DNA of 34,044 nt. Source: Roseococcus sp. GTDB lineage: Bacteria; Pseudomonadota; Alphaproteobacteria; Acetobacterales; Acetobacteraceae. The stretch covers positions 1 to 34,044 of the forward strand of contig NZ_JAIEQY010000215.1 of the NCBI RefSeq assembly GCF_019747315.1. Direction: 5' to 3'. Under the pieces are notes generated by a model, which was not told the origin of the DNA, ran no database searches, and saw nothing but the letters and a program-made list of their open reading frames with translations. Shown in pieces: positions 16,242 to 24,521 of the stretch. Positions within the stretch are counted from its first letter, which is position 1, and each line of letters begins with the position of its first letter. Both the position numbers and the translations under genes were made by a program.

Positions 16242-17198
16242 CTAAATCTCCAGCATCAGGCTCTCGCCAAACCCTGGCACCCGGAAATCCTGCGCGCCGC
16301 GCGCAGCGAGCAGCCGGCGAGGCGGTTCGTCGATGGCTTCCTGCGTCAGCTTGAAGGTGCCGAAATGCATCCCGATGGCAGTGCGCACGCGCAGCTGCGC
16401 CTGGGCTTCCACTGCCTGTTCCGGCGTGATGTGGACGGCCTGCATGAACCAGGTGGGCTCATAGGCGCCGATCGGGATCAGCCCCACGCCGAAGCCACCG
16501 AAGCTGGCGCCGATCACGTCCAGATGCCCGCCCGCCGCGGTATCGCCGACGAAGATGAAGCGCCCGCCGGATGCGGCCTCGACGGCGAAACCGCCCCAGA
16601 GGGCGCGGGCGCGGTCACGGATGCCACGGGCCGAGAAGTGGCGCATGGGCACATAAGTGGCGTGGTGGCCGCCGGGCAGGCCAGCCCCCTCGCCCCAGTT
16701 CAGTTCCACGGCGCCGGGGATGCCGTTCTTCGCGAGGAATTCGCTATGACCGAGGCCCGTCAGCAGGCGCGGCTGCCAGCGTGCATACAGGGCGCGCAGG
16801 CTGGGCAGATCCAGGTGGTCGTAATGGCCGTGGCTCAGCAGCACGGCGTCAATGCGCGGCAGCGCGTCCAACGCCAGGGCCGGCGGCCGGACGCGCTTCG
16901 GGCCCCACCAGGAGAGCGGGCTGCAGCGCTCGGAAAAGATCGGATCGGTGAGGATCGTCGTGCCGTCCGCGAGGCGGATCAGGAAGCTGGCATGGCCAAT
17001 GAAGGTGAAGGCCGCATGGCCCGCTGGCACCTGCGCCGGCGGCGGCGGCTGGGGCGGGTTGGTGAGGTTCTGCGGCCAGGGCGTGCCCTTGCCCTCCAGC
17101 AGCATGCGCGCCACGCGCGGCAGAGCCTGGCCGGCCGGGCCGCCATCGGGGTTGCGAAAGCGGCCCTTGGCGTCGCGGATGGCCGGCGTGATCTTCAC
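16242..17198 (-). CDS. MBL-fold metallohydrolase (UlaG/NAPE-PLD-like)
   Basis: A 318-residue metallo-beta-lactamase-fold hydrolase. The metal motif is SHGHYDHLD (His123, His125, Asp127, His128). Further ligands are supplied by PMRHFSARG, FVGDTAAGG and GMHFGTF. FIGHASFLIRLADGTTILTDPIFS, near residue 66, is typical of the UlaG and N-acyl-phosphatidylethanolamine phospholipase D-like branch, which cleaves phosphodiesters or lactones; the substrate is unknown. GTG at 17198 is chosen because GTGA overlaps the stop of the upstream gene, the same arrangement used one gene earlier. ATG at 17228 would add 10 residues but has no ribosome-binding site. Last gene of the DUF815-PPOX-MBL run. Confidence 0.88.
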   Translation of the reverse strand: MKITPAIRDAKGRFRNPDGGPAGQALPRVARMLLEGKGTPWPQNLTNPPQPPPPAQVPAGHAAFTFIGHASFLIRLADGTTILTDPIFSERCSPLSWWGPKRVRPPALALDALPRIDAVLLSHGHYDHLDLPSLRALYARWQPRLLTGLGHSEFLAKNGIPGAVELNWGEGAGLPGGHHATYVPMRHFSARGIRDRARALWGGFAVEAASGGRFIFVGDTAAGGHLDVIGASFGGFGVGLIPIGAYEPTWFMQAVHITPEQAVEAQAQLRVRTAIGMHFGTFKLTQEAIDEPPRRLLAARGAQDFRVPGFGESLMLEI

Positions 17199-17800
17199 CG
17201 CATGCTCGTCTTGGCGCGCTCCGGCCATGCGGCGTCATAGCGGGCGCCGCCCACCTCGCCGGCCGTCATTGCCGCCAGGATCTGGCCTGGCGTCGGCAGG
17301 TCCGGCACCGCATACGGCTCCCAGAGCTTCGCGCGGATCAGCGCGCGGGCGCATTGGAAATAGATGGTCTCGATGGTGAGGATGGCGATGCTGCGCGGCA
17401 GCCGGCCCTCCATCCGGAAGCTTTCGCAGAGCGGGGCATCCGCCGTGATCCGCGCCGTGCCGTTGATCCGCAGCGCATTGCCGGAGCCGGGGATCAGGAA
17501 CATCAGCGCCACGCGCGGATCGCGGATGATGTTCCGCAGGCTATCAATCCGGTCATTGCCGCGCCGGTCCGGCAGGGCCAGCGTCCGCTCATCCAGGATG
17601 CGCACCAGCTGCCCCGGCGCATCGCCGCGCGGCGAGCAATCGGCCCCCTCCGGCCCCACGGTCGCAAGCGCCAGGAAGGGTGCGGCCTCGATGATGCGGC
17701 GGTATTCGGGTGTGACGCGCGGCGCCTCCTTCCGCGTCGAGGCTGCGCCCGGCACGCCATAGAGCGCGTGCAGCTCCTCCAGCGTGCCGAGGTATTTCAC
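17195..17800 (-). CDS. Pyridoxamine 5'-phosphate oxidase-fold FMN protein (DR2398-type)
   Basis: A 201-residue split-barrel flavoprotein. APFLALATVGPEGADCSPRGDAPGQLVRILDERTL and the RRGNDRIDSLRNIIRDPRVALMF block are characteristic of the DR2398-type subfamily. GNALRINGTARI closes the barrel. IETIYFQCARALIRAKLWEP near the C-terminus is the conserved dimer and substrate end. True pyridoxine oxidase activity is unlikely in this subfamily; FMN- or F420-dependent reduction is more usual. GTG at 17800 forms GTGA with the stop of the DUF815 gene, and the next gene starts at an identical overlap. Confidence 0.88.
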   Translation of the reverse strand: MKYLGTLEELHALYGVPGAASTRKEAPRVTPEYRRIIEAAPFLALATVGPEGADCSPRGDAPGQLVRILDERTLALPDRRGNDRIDSLRNIIRDPRVALMFLIPGSGNALRINGTARITADAPLCESFRMEGRLPRSIAILTIETIYFQCARALIRAKLWEPYAVPDLPTPGQILAAMTAGEVGGARYDAAWPERAKTSMR

Positions 17801-18639
17801 GCCTTCACCCCCAGCCGCCCGGCCATCTCCTGGATGAACTGCCAGGCCACGCGCCCTGAGCGCCCACCCCGCGTGACCGACCATTCGACCGCCGCCGCAT
17901 GCAACTCCTCCTGCGTGATCGGCAGGGCCATGGCGCCCGCATAGCCGTCGATCATCGCGAAGAAGGTGTCCTGGTCGCAATTGTGGAAGCCGACCCAGAG
18001 GCCGAAGCGGTCCGACAGCGAGACCTTCTCCTCCACCGCCTCGCCCGAATGGATGGCGGTGCTGCGCTCATTCTCGATCATGTCGCGGGACATGAGGTGG
18101 CGGCGGTTGGAGGTGGCGTAGAACAGCACATTGGCGGGCCGCCCCTCGATCCCGCCATCCAGCACCGATTTCAGCGCCTTGTAATCGGAATCTTCCTTCT
18201 CGAAGGAGAGGTCGTCGCAGAAGACCAGCGCCCGCCGCTCCTGCCCGCGCAGGTGGCCCAGCAGGTCGGGCAGGGTGCGGATATCCTCGCGATGGATTTC
18301 GATCAGCGCGAGCGAGCCCGGGTGCAGCCGGTTCGCCTCGGCATGGGCGGCCTTGACCAGGGAGGATTTCCCCATCCCGCGCGCACCCCAGAGCATGGCG
18401 TTGTTGGCCGGCAGCCCGCGGGCGAAGCGCAGCGTGTTCTCCAGGATGATCTCCTTCTGCCGGACGACGCCCTGGAGCAGGATGATGTCCACCCGGCTCA
18501 CCTTCGGCACGGGGGTCAGCTCGTTGCGCGCGGGGTGCCAGACGAAGGCATCCGCCCCCTCCAGGCTGGGCGGCGGCGCGGGCGGCGGGGCCAGGCGTTC
18601 CAGGGCGGTGGCGATGCGGGCGAGGAGTTCGTTGTCCAT
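17797..18639 (-). CDS. DUF815 family AAA+ ATPase
   Basis: A 280-residue P-loop ATPase of the DUF815 family, which is full-length at this size. The Walker A motif GARGMGKSS lies at residues 85-93 and Walker B ALVFCDDLSFE at ~137-147. YATSNRRHLMSRDMIEN (~174-190) includes a sensor region, and SLSDRFGLWVGFHN is a second conserved block. The family is widespread in Proteobacteria with poorly known function, probably an ATP-driven remodelling role. First gene of an operon with the PPOX and MBL-fold genes and divergent from yajC. Confidence 0.92.
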   Translation of the reverse strand: MDNELLARIATALERLAPPPAPPPSLEGADAFVWHPARNELTPVPKVSRVDIILLQGVVRQKEIILENTLRFARGLPANNAMLWGARGMGKSSLVKAAHAEANRLHPGSLALIEIHREDIRTLPDLLGHLRGQERRALVFCDDLSFEKEDSDYKALKSVLDGGIEGRPANVLFYATSNRRHLMSRDMIENERSTAIHSGEAVEEKVSLSDRFGLWVGFHNCDQDTFFAMIDGYAGAMALPITQEELHAAAVEWSVTRGGRSGRVAWQFIQEMAGRLGVKA

Positions 18640-18666
18640 GGAAGGGCTTCAAGCGCCGGATCGCGG

Positions 18667-18721
18667 TTGACGCAAGCCTTCCGGCAGTTCATCTGCCGCG
18701 CATCCTTTTAACTCTGCGAGG
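18667..18721 (+). promoter_or_regulatory. Possible yajC promoter and ribosome-binding site
   Basis: In the 86-base divergent gap a TTGACG box (18667-18672) could be a -35 element for yajC, but no good -10 sits 17 bases on. GAGG at 18718-18721 is the likely ribosome-binding site, 4 bases before the ATG. Weak support apart from the ribosome-binding site. Confidence 0.25.
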
Positions 18722-18725
18722 CCCG

Positions 18726-19058
18726 ATGCTCATCTCCCCCGCCTATGCCCAGGACGCCGCCGGCGCGGGCGCGATCGTCATGCAGCTTCTGCCGCTGCTG
18801 CTGATCTTCGTCGTCTTCTACTTCCTGCTGATTCGCCCCCAGCAGAAGAAGATGAAGGAGCACAAGGCCATGCTGACCAGCCTGAAGCGCGGCGACCGCG
18901 TGATCACGGCGGGCGGCATCCTCGGCGAGATCAAGTCGGTCAAGGAAGGCTCGGACGAGGTCGAGATCGAGATTGCGACCAATGTGCGCGTGACCGTCGT
19001 GCGCGGCACCATCGGCAGCGTGATCCGGCCCGAGGCTGCCAACGACGCCAAGGGCTGA
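18726..19058 (+). CDS. yajC: Preprotein translocase subunit YajC
   Basis: A 110-residue inner-membrane protein accessory to SecDF-SecYEG. One transmembrane helix (about residues 18-36, QLLPLLLIFVVFYFLLI) is followed by the family signature RPQQKKMKEHKAML, then the SH3-like block LKRGDRVITAGGILGEI. The N-terminal MLISPAYAQDA is typical of alphaproteobacterial YajC. secD and secF usually follow but do not here; the next gene is an alpha/beta hydrolase. It may be transcribed alone. Confidence 0.96.
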   Translation: MLISPAYAQDAAGAGAIVMQLLPLLLIFVVFYFLLIRPQQKKMKEHKAMLTSLKRGDRVITAGGILGEIKSVKEGSDEVEIEIATNVRVTVVRGTIGSVIRPEAANDAKG

Positions 19059-19125
19059 GCGGCCATGGCGCGCGGCGGCCGGTGCGAAAATGATCCGGCC
19101 GCCAACGGCGCGCGGGGCTGACGCC

Positions 19126-19998
19126 ATGCGGTTGCGGTTCGTCGAAACGCCGCAACTTACCATCGCCGTGGAGGAGCACGGGCCTGAGGAGGGCCCGGTG
19201 ATGATCCTGCTGCACGGCTTTCCCTATGCGGCGCGCTGCTATGCTGGCGTCGTTCCGCTGTTGCCCGGGTATCGGGTGCTGGTGCCCCACCTGCGCGGCT
19301 ATGGGCAGACGCGGCTGCGGCCGGGCGTGCTGCGCTCCGGCGCGCAGGGGGCGCTTGGGGCGGATCTGCTGGCGCTGATGGACGCGGCTTCCATCCCTTC
19401 GGCCATTCTCGCCGGCTATGATTGGGGCGGGCGCGCCGCCTGCGTGGTGGCGGCGCTGCATCCCGAACGCTGCGCGGGGTTGGTCACCTGCACCGGCTAC
19501 AACATCCAGGACATCGCCCGCGCCAACGAGCCGCAACCGCCCGAGCGGGAGATGCGGCATTGGTATCAATTCTACCTCCATGGCGAACGCGGCGCCCGGG
19601 GCCTCGCGCAGAACCGGGCGGCCTTCGCGCGGCTGCTCTGGCAGCTCTGGTCGCCGGAATGGCGGTTTTCCGAGGAGGAATTCACAGCCAGCGCGGCGCA
19701 TTTCGAGAATGAGGATTTCGTGGCGGTGGTGCTGCACTCCTACCGCCACCGCTTCGGGCTGGTCGCGGGCGATCCCGCGCATGAAGATTTCGAGACGAGG
19801 CTGGCGCCATTGCCGCCGATCACCATCCCCGCCATCGACCTGCACGGTCTGGCCGATGGCGTGAATCCGCCCGGCCCCAATGCCTCACCCCGCTTCACCG
19901 GCCGGTTCGAGCGGCGACTGCTACCGGGCATCGGCCACAACCCGCCGCAGGAAGCGCCTGAAGCTTTCGCCCGAGCCCTTCTCGACCTCAGCGTATGA
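19126..19998 (+). CDS. Alpha/beta hydrolase, epoxide hydrolase/haloalkane dehalogenase-like
   Basis: A 290-residue hydrolase with oxyanion-hole HGFP (30-33), VPHLRGYGQTR, and the nucleophile elbow GYDWGG with Asp99 in place of Ser. The catalytic His lies in GIGHNPPQEAP and the acid probably in DLHGLADGVNPP. An Asp nucleophile is the hallmark of epoxide hydrolases and haloalkane/fluoroacetate dehalogenases, which form an ester intermediate. Lid tyrosines may be in WYQFYLHGERG. ATG at 19126 starts the family N-terminus; ATG at 19090 would add 12 residues. It lies 67 bases after yajC and ends in a clear terminator. Confidence 0.87.
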   Translation: MRLRFVETPQLTIAVEEHGPEEGPVMILLHGFPYAARCYAGVVPLLPGYRVLVPHLRGYGQTRLRPGVLRSGAQGALGADLLALMDAASIPSAILAGYDWGGRAACVVAALHPERCAGLVTCTGYNIQDIARANEPQPPEREMRHWYQFYLHGERGARGLAQNRAAFARLLWQLWSPEWRFSEEEFTASAAHFENEDFVAVVLHSYRHRFGLVAGDPAHEDFETRLAPLPPITIPAIDLHGLADGVNPPGPNASPRFTGRFERRLLPGIGHNPPQEAPEAFARALLDLSV

Positions 19999-20032
19999 AA
20001 AAGGGCGCGGCCCTCGCGGACCGCGCCCCTTT
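19999..20032. terminator. Bidirectional rho-independent terminator
   Basis: GGGCGCGG (20003-20010) pairs with CCGCGCCC (20021-20028) around a 10-base loop. After one mismatch the stem continues with three A-T pairs, giving A-run and T-run flanks on both strands. It sits in the 51-base gap between the convergent hydrolase and sodB stops, so it can end transcription from both sides. Confidence 0.85.
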
Positions 20033-20049
20033 CATGTCGCGCCGGAAGC

Positions 20050-20688
20050 TTAGGCGCTCTGGCCCGTGCTCAGCCCGCCCTGGTCCATCAGGCTCTCCAC
20101 CACGGACCAATCCACGAGCTTGTTCAGGAAGTTGTCCAGGTAGTTCGGACGCACATTACGGAAGTCCAGGTAATAGGCGTGCTCCCACACATCCACGCCC
20201 AGGATCGGCGTGCCCTCGCCGGTGGCGACCGGGTTGGAGCCGTTCGGCGTCTTCGTCACCTTCAGCTTGCCGTCGGCGCCGATGATCAGCCAGGCCCAGC
20301 CCGAGCCGAACTGCGTCACGCCAGCCTGCTTGAAGGCCTCCTTGAAAGCGGCGAGGCCACCGAGGTCACTGTCGATCTTCGCGGCGAGCTTGGCCGGCAG
20401 CTTGTCGCCACCGCCATTGGGGCTCATCACCTGCCAGAACAGCACGTGGTTCCAATGCTGGCCGGCCTGGTTCAGCACGGGCAGGCCATCGGCGCCCGCC
20501 TTGCCGGCCTCGGCCACGATCGTCTCCAGCGACTTGCCGGCCAGGCCCTTGCTCTCGATCAGGCCGTTCAGCGCCGTCACATAGGCATTGTGGTGCTTGC
20601 CGTGATGCAGCTCCAGCGTCTCCTGGCACATGCCCTGGGCGGCAAGGGCGGAGGTGGCGTAGGGGAGCGGGGGAAGGCTGAAGGCCAT
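20050..20688 (-). CDS. sodB: Superoxide dismutase, Fe/Mn family
   Basis: A 212-residue cytoplasmic superoxide dismutase. Metal ligands by family alignment are His28 (LELHHGKHH), His81 (QHWNHVLFW), Asp166 and His170 (DVWEHAYYLDFRN). AGQHWNH carries the Gln before the second His that is typical of Fe-type or cambialistic enzymes rather than Mn-type GGHxNH. FKEAFKQAGVTQFGSGWAWL is the conserved C-terminal domain start. ATG at 20688 is preceded by GGAGAAAACGCC. It ends against the shared terminator. The chemotaxis gene on the same strand lies downstream, with its stop... see next entry; it begins separately upstream of no shared promoter. Confidence 0.94.
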   Translation of the reverse strand: MAFSLPPLPYATSALAAQGMCQETLELHHGKHHNAYVTALNGLIESKGLAGKSLETIVAEAGKAGADGLPVLNQAGQHWNHVLFWQVMSPNGGGDKLPAKLAAKIDSDLGGLAAFKEAFKQAGVTQFGSGWAWLIIGADGKLKVTKTPNGSNPVATGEGTPILGVDVWEHAYYLDFRNVRPNYLDNFLNKLVDWSVVESLMDQGGLSTGQSA

Positions 20689-20786
20689 GGCGTTTTCTCC
20701 AGGAGATGTGGATCAGTGCTGCGCAGCTAAGCAGCGCAGCGCCCAGCGTCAACCGCAGGGCGGCGCTTTCCCGCCCCGCCTCGGCC

Positions 20787-22748
20787 TCAGGCGGCCCTGA
20801 TCCGGGCGACGAAGCTGCCCACCTCCCGCTTCAGCTGATCCGCCTCGCGCGAGAGGCCGCCCGCCGCGGTCAGCAGGTGCCCCGCCGCCGCCCCGGTCTC
20901 GCCCGAGGCCTCGTTCACGCCGGCGATGTTGCTCACCACCTCCTGCGTGCCGGCGGCGACACTTTGCACGCTGCGGGCGATCTCGCGCGTCGCGGCACCC
21001 TGCTGGTCCACGGCGGAGGCGATCCCGGTGGCGATCTGGTTCATCTCGCCAATGGTCTCGCCAATGGCATGAATGGCGGTGACGGAAGCTGCCGTCGCCG
21101 TTTGCATCTCCTGCACCTTGGCGCCGATCTCCTGAGTGGCCTTCGCGGTCTGCGCGGCCAGCTGCTTCACCTCGCCCGCGACCACGGCGAAGCCCTTTCC
21201 GGCATCCCCAGCCCGCGCCGCCTCGATCGTGGCGTTCAGGGCCAGCAGGTTGGTGCGCGCGGCGATGTCGTTGATCAGTCGCACCACCGCGCCGATCTCC
21301 TGCGCGGCGGCGCTGAGGCCCTGCACCCGGCCATTCGTGTCCTCGGCCTGTTCCACCGCGCGGCGGGCGATGTCGTTGCTGGCCGAGACCTGCCGGGCGA
21401 TCTCGCCCACCGTCGCGGCCAGTTCCTCGCTGGCGGCGGCCACCGTCTGCACATTGCCGGCCGCCTCCTCGGTCGCGCCGCGAACGATGACGGCCTGGCC
21501 CGTGGTGCGCTCCGCGATCCGCGCGAGGGATTGGGCCGAGGCCTCCATCTCCACCGAGGCCGAGGCGACATTCTCCACGACGCCGCCAATGCTCGCCTCG
21601 AAGGCATCGGCCATCTGGTTCATGGCGGCCTGCTTCTCGGCCCGGGCGCTGGCGGCCAGGCGCTCCGTCTCCTGCTCCAGGCGCCGCATCGCCAGCGCAT
21701 TCTCCTTGAAGATCTGCACCGCGGCGGACATGGCGCCGATTTCGTCGCGACGGCCCTGGGCGGGAATTTCGGTCTCCAGGCGGCCTTGAGCCAATTCGCT
21801 CATCGCGGCCGTCATGGCGTTGATCGGCCGGGCGATGCCGCGGGCGATCAGCAGGCCGATGACGAGGGTGGCCAGGAACGCCGCGAGCGAAAAGCCGAGC
21901 AGTCGGAGCACACCCTCGCGGGAAGCGGCGACGATGTCGGTCCGGTCCAGGATCAGTTCGGCCACGGCCATGGGGCGGCCCGCATGGTCCAGCAGCGGCA
22001 CGGCAAAGGCGGCAACATGCCGCTCGCCCGACGCTGAAGTGACGGGCGGCGTGGGGCCGGCGAGCCCCTGACGCAGCACCCCGGACTCCAGAAAGCCCTG
22101 CCCGATGGTGCCGGCGACGCGCGCCATCCGGCCCTCGCGCTCAGCATGGACGATCAGGTCCGCGTTCACCGAGGCCTTGATGCGCTGGAGGAACTCATCA
22201 TTCGCGAGCGACTGGCCGAAGACCGCACCGATCGGCCGCCCCTCGCGCAGGATGGGAACGGCCGAGGCAAAGACCAGGCCCTGGGCCGCGACGGTGACAC
22301 CACGCGCGGTCCGTCCGGCGAGTGCGGCCATCACGTCGCCCCGGCGCTGGGAGATGTCCACGGGGGCGGCCATCGTCTCATGGGCCCGGTATTGCAACAG
22401 CCCCGGCGGCGTGGCCACGCCGAAGGTGGAAATCTGCCGCTCGGCCAGCAGGGCGCGATAGACCGGGGCCAGGATCGCTTCCATGGCGGCGCGATCGATC
22501 TCCCGCACGGCTTGGACCAGCCGCGAATCCGCCGCGAGGCCAATGGCGAGGCTTTCGAGCCGCAGCAGCTCTGTGTCAAAGGTGGAGCGCGTGGCGGCCA
22601 TGACCCGCGCGGCCGCCGTTTCCAGCGCCTGCTCCTCCTGCTGCGTCTTCTGCACCATGGCGAGGCTGATGATGCCCGCCGCGACGAGGCCGGCAATCCC
22701 GGCGAAGGTCAGCATGAGGCGCGACCTGAGCGAGTGGAATTTGTGCAC
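20787..22748 (-). CDS. Methyl-accepting chemotaxis protein with periplasmic Cache-like sensor
   Basis: A 653-residue chemoreceptor. TM1 spans about residues 12-32 and TM2 ~283-303. The ~250-residue periplasmic region between (FDTELLRLESLAIGLAADSR, VFASAVPILREGRPIGAVF) looks like a Cache-type sensor. A HAMP domain (~304-357; ARPINAMTAAMSELAQG) leads into the signalling coiled coil, whose tip INDIAARTNLLALNATIEAA / GFAVVAGEVKQLA binds CheA and CheW. No C-terminal CheR-tethering pentapeptide is seen. The frame is open to 22973, but GTG at 22748 is preceded by AAGGAGGAAG at ideal spacing. The ligand is unknown. No other chemotaxis gene is nearby. Confidence 0.93.
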   Translation of the reverse strand: MHKFHSLRSRLMLTFAGIAGLVAAGIISLAMVQKTQQEEQALETAAARVMAATRSTFDTELLRLESLAIGLAADSRLVQAVREIDRAAMEAILAPVYRALLAERQISTFGVATPPGLLQYRAHETMAAPVDISQRRGDVMAALAGRTARGVTVAAQGLVFASAVPILREGRPIGAVFGQSLANDEFLQRIKASVNADLIVHAEREGRMARVAGTIGQGFLESGVLRQGLAGPTPPVTSASGERHVAAFAVPLLDHAGRPMAVAELILDRTDIVAASREGVLRLLGFSLAAFLATLVIGLLIARGIARPINAMTAAMSELAQGRLETEIPAQGRRDEIGAMSAAVQIFKENALAMRRLEQETERLAASARAEKQAAMNQMADAFEASIGGVVENVASASVEMEASAQSLARIAERTTGQAVIVRGATEEAAGNVQTVAAASEELAATVGEIARQVSASNDIARRAVEQAEDTNGRVQGLSAAAQEIGAVVRLINDIAARTNLLALNATIEAARAGDAGKGFAVVAGEVKQLAAQTAKATQEIGAKVQEMQTATAASVTAIHAIGETIGEMNQIATGIASAVDQQGAATREIARSVQSVAAGTQEVVSNIAGVNEASGETGAAAGHLLTAAGGLSREADQLKREVGSFVARIRAA

Positions 22749-22842
22749 GGGGCTTCCTCCTTCCTTGCCAGCATGCCGGTGCCAAATGGACGATCCCTGA
22801 ACAAAGGGCCGCCGCCGCTTGCATGCCGCAGCGCTTGGCGGC

Positions 22843-23628
22843 ATGGGCTTGCCCGTGCCAGATCTCTCCGCCTGCGGCGCCATCGCCCGCCGCCACGACC
22901 CGGACCGCTTCTTCTGCGCTCTCTTCGCACCCCCCGCGAAGCGCGAGGCGCTGTTCACCCTCATCGCCTTCAATCATGAGCTCGCCCGCGCGCGGGAGGC
23001 CGCCACCATCCCGCTGATCGCCCTGATGCGCCTGACCTGGTGGCGCGAGGCGGTGGAGCAGGCCGCCCAGGGCCATGCCGCGCGCCAGCATGAGGTGGCC
23101 GGCCCCCTCAACGCCGCGATCCGGGCCGGACAGCTGGACGCCCAGAGCCTCATCGCCATGGCCGAGGCGCGGGAGATGGAGGCTGACGAAGAAGGCATCG
23201 CCAGCACGGCCGCCCTGCATGCCTATCTGCGCGGTACGGCAGGCGGCTTCGCCGTCGCGGCCGGGCGGTTGCTGGAAGCGCCTGCGGCCCAGCTGCCGGC
23301 GCTGCAACAGGCGGGGCTGCTCTATGGCCTGGCTGGCGTGCTGCGCGCCGTGCCGGCCCTCGCCGCCCAGGGGCGCTGCCTGCTGCCGCGTGAGCTGATC
23401 GCCCCCGAGGCGGTGGTTGCGGCGCCGGAGATCGCCGCGCCCGTGATCCGCCAGCTCGCCGCCGAGGCGCCGCCAGCACCCGAGCTGGCCGGGCTGCCGC
23501 GCGGGGCACGGGCCGCCGCCCTGCCCTGGGTGCTGGCCCGGCGCGACCTTCGCCGCCTGGCCCGAGGGCAAGCGGCCCCTCGCGATGTCATGGACCGGCT
23601 GGCGGTGACCTTCGCGGCGCTTCGCTGA
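22843..23628 (+). CDS. Squalene/phytoene synthase-fold protein, NDUFAF6-like
   Basis: A 261-residue all-helical protein of the squalene/phytoene synthase superfamily. RRHDPDRFFCALFAPPAKREALFTLIAFNHELARAREA and LMRLTWWREAVEQ are strongly conserved. Genuine prenyl synthases have Asp-rich DxxxD motifs in both central helices. The first is replaced here by NHELARARE; the second region reads AEAREMEADEEG. This matches the NDUFAF6 branch, mitochondrial complex I assembly factors with alphaproteobacterial relatives, so carotenoid or hopanoid synthesis is unlikely. ATG at 22843 is chosen; TTG at 22819 is an alternative. Divergent from the chemoreceptor gene and convergent with the Cys/His protein. 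Confidence 0.8.
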   Translation: MGLPVPDLSACGAIARRHDPDRFFCALFAPPAKREALFTLIAFNHELARAREAATIPLIALMRLTWWREAVEQAAQGHAARQHEVAGPLNAAIRAGQLDAQSLIAMAEAREMEADEEGIASTAALHAYLRGTAGGFAVAAGRLLEAPAAQLPALQQAGLLYGLAGVLRAVPALAAQGRCLLPRELIAPEAVVAAPEIAAPVIRQLAAEAPPAPELAGLPRGARAAALPWVLARRDLRRLARGQAAPRDVMDRLAVTFAALR

Positions 23629-23652
23629 ACCGCCCCGGCCCCACCAGCGGGC

Positions 23653-24270
23653 TCACCAGGGCGGCGCCGTATACTCGATCTTGAGCTCCGGGGTCTGGTT
23701 ACCCAGCGGCGAGGCCTGGCCGGGCCCTTCGGCGACCCGGACGCGGGCCGTCTTCTGCCGCACCACCGAATAAAGCGCCTCGACCGTCGTGATCTCGACC
23801 GGAATGCCGGCGGCGAGGCCGGAGGGGTCGAGGCCCCAGACGCTCACGATCTCCCCTGGGCGGGCCGCATTGCCGGTCGAGATCGCGACATGCGCCATGC
23901 GGTTGAAGAAGACGATGTCGCCGGCGGATGGGGTGGGGGTATGGGCGGCGGGGTCATAGGTTCCCCAAATCCAGCTGCCCTTCAGGAGGGAGTCCCAGGA
24001 TTTGTTGTTGGTCCAATGCTCGCGATACAGGCCGATGAGGGCCTTGGGCGTGATCGCGCCGGCGCAGACGGCGGCATACATCGGCAGTTCGTAGCAAACC
24101 ATCAGCGTCGCCGCCGAAGGCGTCGGTGGCATGGGCGGGTTTGCGTTGTTCTTGTTGGCCTCGTACCAGAGCTTCAGCGAGCTGGCCGGCTCATGATTGG
24201 TCCAGGTGACGCTGATGCCGGTCGTGGCCCAGGCTTTGGCCCAGTTGCAGACCCGAAGTGCCGCCGTCAT
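23653..24270 (-). CDS. Uncharacterised protein with NlpC/P60- or CHAP-like Cys/His pattern
   Basis: A 205-residue protein that I cannot place in a named family. LMVCYELPMYAAVCAGAIT puts Cys59 at the start of a helix. About 60 residues later PSAGDIVFFNRMAHVAISTG puts His127 after a GDIVFF strand. This Cys ... GDxVFF ... HVAI order is the layout of NlpC/P60 and CHAP papain-like peptidases or amidases, which cut peptidoglycan peptides. There is no signal peptide. Asn/Lys-rich stretches (KLWYEANKNNANPP) and a Pro-rich linker differ from the neighbours. The start is well supported by GGAAGGAAG upstream. It could be a cell-wall amidase, a secreted toxin or effector, or a capsid-associated enzyme; no immunity or secretion gene is seen beside it. 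Confidence 0.65.
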   Translation of the reverse strand: MTAALRVCNWAKAWATTGISVTWTNHEPASSLKLWYEANKNNANPPMPPTPSAATLMVCYELPMYAAVCAGAITPKALIGLYREHWTNNKSWDSLLKGSWIWGTYDPAAHTPTPSAGDIVFFNRMAHVAISTGNAARPGEIVSVWGLDPSGLAAGIPVEITTVEALYSVVRQKTARVRVAEGPGQASPLGNQTPELKIEYTAPPW

Positions 24271-24521
24271 GTCCTGCCGCTTCCTTCCAGCATATCTTGG
24301 GTCCGCGGGGAAGCCGCTGCGGATGTTGCCGGGCCTGCATCAAGGGCGGCACATCACGCCCTGCTTCCCGCAGAACGAGCATCACTCCTATGTCATGCAA
24401 CCGGAGAATGTCGAGGGCATTGCGCTGGCTGGCGCTCCATTGCGCCGATATCGTATGGAGGAGTAACGAAATCATGCCATATTCAGGGTGCAGAAGCCGG
24501 TTCGTTCGGATCAGGTGAACC

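Noticed and set aside
24197-24466. 89-codon plus-strand ORF upstream of galE
   Set aside because: It overlaps the start of the Cys/His protein, has no ribosome-binding site and no resemblance to a family. The 251-base gap at 24271-24521 probably holds only the two divergent promoters.
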